The position numbers and the translations under genes are program-made. From Anaeramoeba flamelloides (Eukaryota > Metamonada > Anaeramoebidae): DNA of 64,000 nucleotides. The notes under the pieces were generated by a model that did not search any database, had not been told where the DNA came from, and was given only the letters and a program-made list of their open reading frames with translations. How positions within the stretch are numbered: position 1 is the first letter of the stretch; each line of letters begins with the position of its first letter. Where the stretch lies: assembly GCA_027625915.1 (NCBI GenBank), contig JANTQA010000032.1:10044001-10108000 (forward strand). The letters are read 5' to 3'. Below are positions 59,578 through 64,000 of the stretch, piece by piece.

Positions 59578-60342
59578 GGGGTAATTTTTTAATGAAAAAA
59601 TTTGAAATGAATTAATTTTTGATTGAACATTAAGATTGAAAAAAGAATAAATGTTAAAGTAATTTGCAGAAAAAAATCGGAAAGGTATATAAAAACTCAA
59701 ACATGGAAAAAAATAAAATGATAAAAAATATTCCAAAAACAGATAAAAAATCAGATTTTCAAATTAATTTAGCGAATTTTTTTGATAGAAATATTTTGTG
59801 TTATTTTAAAATTGAAAACTATGTTTCCTTTTTAGACTATTAAAAAAATAAGATTAAAAAAATCTCTCGACTAAGTCAATTAAAAAATTCAAAAATTTTA
59901 CAATTAAAAATAAAAAAAATATTACTGAAAAATTTCATTTTTTTTTCATTCCCTTAATATCTATTAAAGTTGTAAACCTTTTTGAAAATTCTTATGTATA
60001 ATAATGTTTATTATATGAGTGTATTTCCAAAATACAAAATTTAGAGATTTTTTTTTGAAAAAATTTTCCTTGTCTTGATCTCATTGATATGTAATCAATT
60101 TTTTTACAACAGTTTATTTTTACAAAGTTTAAATTTTTTACAAGTTATTTCTTTTCTTAATATTAACTCTAATACGACTTTTATTATTTCTCTTATTTCT
60201 AAACAATTTTATATTGGTTTATTCTTAATTATTTTTTTTTTAAATGATTACAAAACTTTAGGTAATATTGAAAAAACAATAAAAATAAAAATTGAAAAAA
60301 AAAACCAAAAAACGATTATAAAATAAAAAAACATTGTATTTA

Positions 60343-60372
60343 AATAATAATAATAATAATAATAATAATAAT
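60343..60372 (+). repeat. (AAT)n microsatellite
   Basis: Ten tandem AAT units, followed after a short interruption (CGT) by three more. Confidence 0.93.
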
Positions 60373-60478
60373 CGTAATAATAATATATATCTTATATATT
60401 GTTATTTTAAATATTAAATATTTTTGTAAATTACACTAAAATTTATCTATATTTATTATTTGTTTTTTTTTATGTAAT

Positions 60479-62380
60479 TTATTTTTTTGAAGGAGAAACA
60501 AATATGTGATAATTTTTTCTCGATTCTTTTAATAATTGACTTGTTTCTTTTTGAAAAAATTGAATTTTGGGAAAAGGAAGTTTACCACATTTTTTTGGTA
60601 TAAAAATATAAATTAATTTTCTTATTGCTCTTGGTAACAAAACCAATTCTGAATAATTAAACCCAGAATATAAAAAGAACTCTGATTGTTCAACTTTTAA
60701 CCAAATTTTTTGTAAACGGTCCGAATGGTTGTGAAGATAATATGCACAGGTTATTGGATAACCAACTATTCCATTGGAAGGGTAATCGATATCCATGGTA
60801 ACTTTTCTTCTGACAAATTCAACTGGCGAAGTTTTGAAAGTTAATTCAAAAGCAAAATTTTTTTTTTTCCAATAATCTGTGTAATAACTGTAGAATTTTA
60901 TTGGGTTAGTTCTGATCATTTGAATTTTAATATCTCCAATTGAAACTTTTTTTGAAGTTTGGAAAATTTTTTTTTCTTTTTTGTTGGGGAGAATTTTTGA
61001 ATTTTTTAATTTATTATCATCAGGACCAAACACCTTATAGGGGTTTATTAAAAAAAACACTTCACATTTTTCTCCTTGTTTAATAGAAATTGATTTTTTA
61101 TAATTATCATCATTGTTTTTGCTTTCGTTTTCTTCATTGTTTTCATTTTCATTTTCAATTTCCATTTCGATTCCATTTCCGTATTCAATTACATTTCCAT
61201 TTTCATTTTCATTTTCATTGTCATTAAGTTTAAAAAAATTATTTTGATTATTATTTGTGCTTAATTTGGATTCTCCACTTTTTGAATTAAATGATTTTGA
61301 ATAAATTTTACCAATATTATCAAAAAGAATTAAATCAATTTGATTAATATTAATGGGTATGGGTGTTTTTGAAATTAATCCTAAATTTAAAAAAAAAAAT
61401 TGTTTATCAAGCAAAACTGTTGTTTCGTCTTTGCATAAATCTTTAGACAAAGAATGGTAAATATACTGTTTTAAAAAGGGTTTACTAAATTTGATATTAT
61501 ATTCCGTTTTTGATATTTGACTATATCCAAGTTTATGTTCATAAATTACATAAATTAGTAATTGGAAGGAACCAGTTATGGGTGATTTAATAAAAAGAAC
61601 TTGATTTATTGTATTATAAGGATGAATTTCTTTAAAAAATATTTTATTCTTTTTCTTTGATAATAAATCCTTTGTATTTTGATGATAGATTTCACCTTTT
61701 TCATGATTTTTGAAATAAATTAAAAAATTACCATTTTTAATATGATCTTGATTGCTATTTAACTTTATCAAAATTGGAAAATATTCATTGATAAGCCCTG
61801 GCTGTGGAGATTCAATATCAATTGTGATGTTCGCTGGTAATTGGAGTATTTGTGTTGTTGGTCTTGAGGGGAATGTTTTTAAATAAATCGGGGAGTTTAT
61901 TGATTTTGGGAATTTGACCCATTCGAAACATAATCCTGATTCTTTATTACCACAAATTACACGGACAGCCTTTACTACAATTTTTTTGGCGGAAGACGCA
62001 ATCCATTGGAAAGTGAAAACAGTTAATTTGTTTGGCTGCAAAATTAAATTTGGAAAATAAAATGGGCTTTTTGTGATAATATATTCTTTTGATTTTAATT
62101 CTTCCTCGTTTTGAGTTCCTTTCCCCTTAGTAGGAATATTTATCGGTGATTTCATTATTACCCGATCATATACCGGTAAATTAAATAAGATTTGTATTTG
62201 ATCCAAAGAAATGGCCTTTGGTAAATGCGAGATCAAGGAAAATTTAGAAATAAGAGGGGTATTAAAATAAACAGTTGGTTCTGTAAACTGGATCGTGCAA
62301 TCAATTAAATCATATAATGGGAAATCCTTCGTCATTAAAATTTTGATTGGTGGTTTGAAATAATTGTTCTTTTTTGGCTC
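60479..62380 (-). CDS. TRAPPC11-like protein, 3' exon (partial)
   Basis: TRAPPC11 is a subunit of the TRAPP III tethering complex acting in ER-to-Golgi traffic and autophagy. This exon starts after an acceptor (AATAG at 62385-62381, phase 0), preceded by an in-frame stop, and encodes 633 residues. The first read EPKKNNYFKPPIKILMTKDF. The C-terminal quarter matches the end of TRAPPC11 in order: VTMDIDYPSNGIVGYPITCA, YYLHNHSDRLQKIWLKVEQS, EFFLYSGFNYSELVLLPRAI, then LIYIFIPKKCGKLPFPKIQF and QLLKES. These parallel the family's MVHNRTD..VEPSDAFMFSG..LYNFYP..AGYQQLP series. The rest is beta-rich, as in the gryzun region. A Glu/Asn-rich insert (about residues 385-430) is lineage-specific. The N-terminal foie-gras half (about 500-600 aa) must be encoded upstream; no exon for it was found to 64000, so the gene probably extends beyond the window. 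Confidence 0.75.
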   Translation of the reverse strand, partial: EPKKNNYFKPPIKILMTKDFPLYDLIDCTIQFTEPTVYFNTPLISKFSLISHLPKAISLDQIQILFNLPVYDRVIMKSPINIPTKGKGTQNEEELKSKEYIITKSPFYFPNLILQPNKLTVFTFQWIASSAKKIVVKAVRVICGNKESGLCFEWVKFPKSINSPIYLKTFPSRPTTQILQLPANITIDIESPQPGLINEYFPILIKLNSNQDHIKNGNFLIYFKNHEKGEIYHQNTKDLLSKKKNKIFFKEIHPYNTINQVLFIKSPITGSFQLLIYVIYEHKLGYSQISKTEYNIKFSKPFLKQYIYHSLSKDLCKDETTVLLDKQFFFLNLGLISKTPIPININQIDLILFDNIGKIYSKSFNSKSGESKLSTNNNQNNFFKLNDNENENENGNVIEYGNGIEMEIENENENNEENESKNNDDNYKKSISIKQGEKCEVFFLINPYKVFGPDDNKLKNSKILPNKKEKKIFQTSKKVSIGDIKIQMIRTNPIKFYSYYTDYWKKKNFAFELTFKTSPVEFVRRKVTMDIDYPSNGIVGYPITCAYYLHNHSDRLQKIWLKVEQSEFFLYSGFNYSELVLLPRAIRKLIYIFIPKKCGKLPFPKIQFFQKETSQLLKESRKNYHIFVSPSKK

Positions 62381-64000
62381 CTATTTGGAAGTTTGGGTTT
62401 TGGTTAATAAATAGAAAAAAAAATTTTTTTTTTGGAAAAAATTTAATTTTAAAATGTAAATTGAAATATTGATATATCTCATTTAGTGAGGAAAATTTAG
62501 ATCTTAAGGAAAAAACAAATGTCAAAAATCAAGTATTGGCAATATTTAATAAATATTTCAGTTCATTCTTATTAAATAGAAGATGTGTTGAAAAGTTTTT
62601 TTTTTGACAAATTTTCGAAAACATAATTTTGATGAGAATGTTACTTTTTTCTTATTTTTGTTAAGTGTATTTAATTTATTTTTGTTCTTTTTTAAATAAT
62701 TTTTTTTTTTTGAATAAATTCAAAATTTTGATTCCATTCAAAAAAGAAAATTTTTCACAAAGCCCAAATTTTCGACTTTCTATTAACAAATAAAAATAAA
62801 AAATTCAAAAACAATATGTAATGATTTAAGTGGCCACAATATGATTAGAAGTAAAAATTTTATTAGTTCAGAAGCGGGAGATTAAAAAATCATAAAATCT
62901 TTTTCAAACAAAAGGGTACACCTCTCAAATCATCAATACCATCGAATTTGGTTGTTAATAAGATAATTACTTATTGGTAATTATTCAGTTTAATTATTCA
63001 ATTTTTTTTTTTTTTTTTATGGATATTGAACAGTTGGAAAATGAAAAAAGCAAGATAAGAAGAAACAAATTTGGAAATAATCTACCAGTATAAAAATTGA
63101 AACAGTTTAAGTTTGATTTTGAATAAGCTAGATATAGGAATTAAGAAAGACCATTATTGGATTGATATATGGAACAAAAGAAAAGAGAAATAAAGAAAAA
63201 AACATTCCGACCAAATACCCAGATGAATTGCTGCTTTATATTAAATATGAAACTATAAAGAACAAAAGCTTGACTTGTAAAGAGTTATCAATAAAATTCT
63301 GAGAACTTTTTCTCAATTCGCCTTGTTCAAAGTTTTTATTGATTTTATAATTTTTTTTCCCCACAATTTACAAAACGAGATTTATCATTCCAAATAAAAG
63401 GAGAACATCAATTTTTAAAATATTGAATTTTAATTTTTATTGTTTTATTTTAATGAGTTTTAAAGATTCAGTCGCGTGTTTTTTTATGTTTTAAAGATTT
63501 TCTTAGATATTAGAATGATACTGCAATTAATTTGATTCAATTATGAATAATTTTTGAAATTTTCTGTGCCCTTTTATTTGAAAAAGAGTTTACTTTATTA
63601 AAATAGACTTATTCCAAAAAAAAATTATTCTTTTTTTAAATTAAATCAAAAAAATTTCAAAAAAATAAAAAAACAATTTTTGAAAAAAAGAAAGAATTGT
63701 TTGTAATATTAAATAAAGAAAATGAAGAATTATTTAATGTTATCAAAAATTTATTCTTTTGTGGAAAATTGATTTTCAAAATTAAAAAAAATAATACTAA
63801 AAATAGGGATAAATTAATAAAAACAAATCAATTATTAATTTGTATTTAATTTGAAAAAATGGAAATCTTTCAATAAAATTAGAATTCCTTCAATTAAAAT
63901 TATTTTAAATAATAAAAATTTTGAAAATACTTTTTTTAATTATTACACAGAGATTAGTAAAAAATCAGAAATAAAAATAAAAACCATCTAATAAAAGAAT
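62381..64000. other. Intron or upstream tract with a DNA-element copy
   Basis: Upstream of the TRAPPC11-like exon. It contains family C copy 2 (62893-63592). The last 350 bases (63640-64000) carry a Lys/Asn-rich broken plus-strand frame (KENEELFNVIKNLFFCGKLI) that could be element remains. No foie-gras coding exon was recognised. Confidence 0.6.
62893..63592 (+). mobile_element. TIR DNA transposon with HTH remains, family C copy 2
   Basis: The left end TTTTTCAAACAAAAGGGTAC and right end TGCCCTTTTATTTGAAAAAG form the same inverse pair as copy 1 (9700-10425). The interior is about 85-90% alike by eye and repeats the helix-turn-helix-like frame (KYPDELLLYIKYETIKNKSL, TCKELSIKF), which here is interrupted by a stop. 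Confidence 0.75.

Larger units (their letters stand above)
57615..60478. other. Intergenic tract between convergent genes
   Basis: It separates the BAG6-like stop from the TRAPPC11-like stop. It contains a dispersed repeat (59165-59330), a perfect palindrome (59552-59577) and an AAT microsatellite (60343-60372). No exon was recognised. Confidence 0.65.

Overview
The window is a gene-poor, very AT-rich piece of a nuclear eukaryotic genome (roughly four fifths A+T by eye) with long homopolymer runs, spliceosomal introns, eukaryotic ribosomal proteins and one RNA polymerase III tRNA gene. An [FeFe]-hydrogenase with an N-terminal extension that looks like an organelle presequence points to an anaerobic protist with hydrogenosome-type organelles. 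The asparagine/glutamine-rich and Glu-Lys-rich low-complexity proteins would fit a metamonad amoeba such as Anaeramoeba, but that placement is only an impression.

Layout. 1-8935: no gene; inverted-repeat elements and decayed repeats. 8936-9007: tRNA-Trp(CCA). 9015-15814: no gene; more elements. 15815-18062 (-): [FeFe]-hydrogenase in two exons. 18063-22826: no gene. 22827-23743 (-): ribosomal protein eL15, three exons, divergent from 24065-31011 (+), a ubiquilin/Dsk2 gene in three exons whose second intron is about 5 kb and full of element remains. 31012-37331: no gene; LINE remains. 37332-38106 (-): ribosomal protein eL20, two exons. 39341-40526 (-): 3' exon of a TMEM120 (TMPIT) membrane protein. 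45708-46057 (-): exon of an unidentified helical protein. 49498-57614 (+): a second ubiquitin-like-domain gene, BAG6/Scythe-like, three exons with a 6-kb second intron. 60479-62380 (-): 3' exon of a TRAPPC11-like trafficking protein that continues upstream.

Gene models were rebuilt by joining reading frames at GT-AG sites. Each complete model closes in frame and gives a family-typical product: eL15 204 aa, eL20 170 aa, hydrogenase 612 aa, ubiquilin 534 aa, BAG6-like 673 aa. Donors read GTAATT, GTAATA, GTAAGT, GTAAGA or GTAAAT. Several acceptors follow A-rich tracts rather than pyrimidine tracts.

The genes do not form one pathway. Ubiquilin and BAG6-like proteins belong to ubiquitin-linked protein quality control, eL15 and eL20 to the large ribosomal subunit, TRAPPC11 and TMEM120 to endomembranes, and the hydrogenase to anaerobic energy metabolism. 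The main curiosities are the two ubiquitin-like genes sharing an intron at the same UBL position and phase, each copy now inflated to 5-6 kb; a glutamine/asparagine repeat array inside ubiquilin; acceptors embedded in poly-A; and a crowd of small inverted-repeat element families, including a fold-back family whose ends carry 10-bp-period GC-rich repeats.
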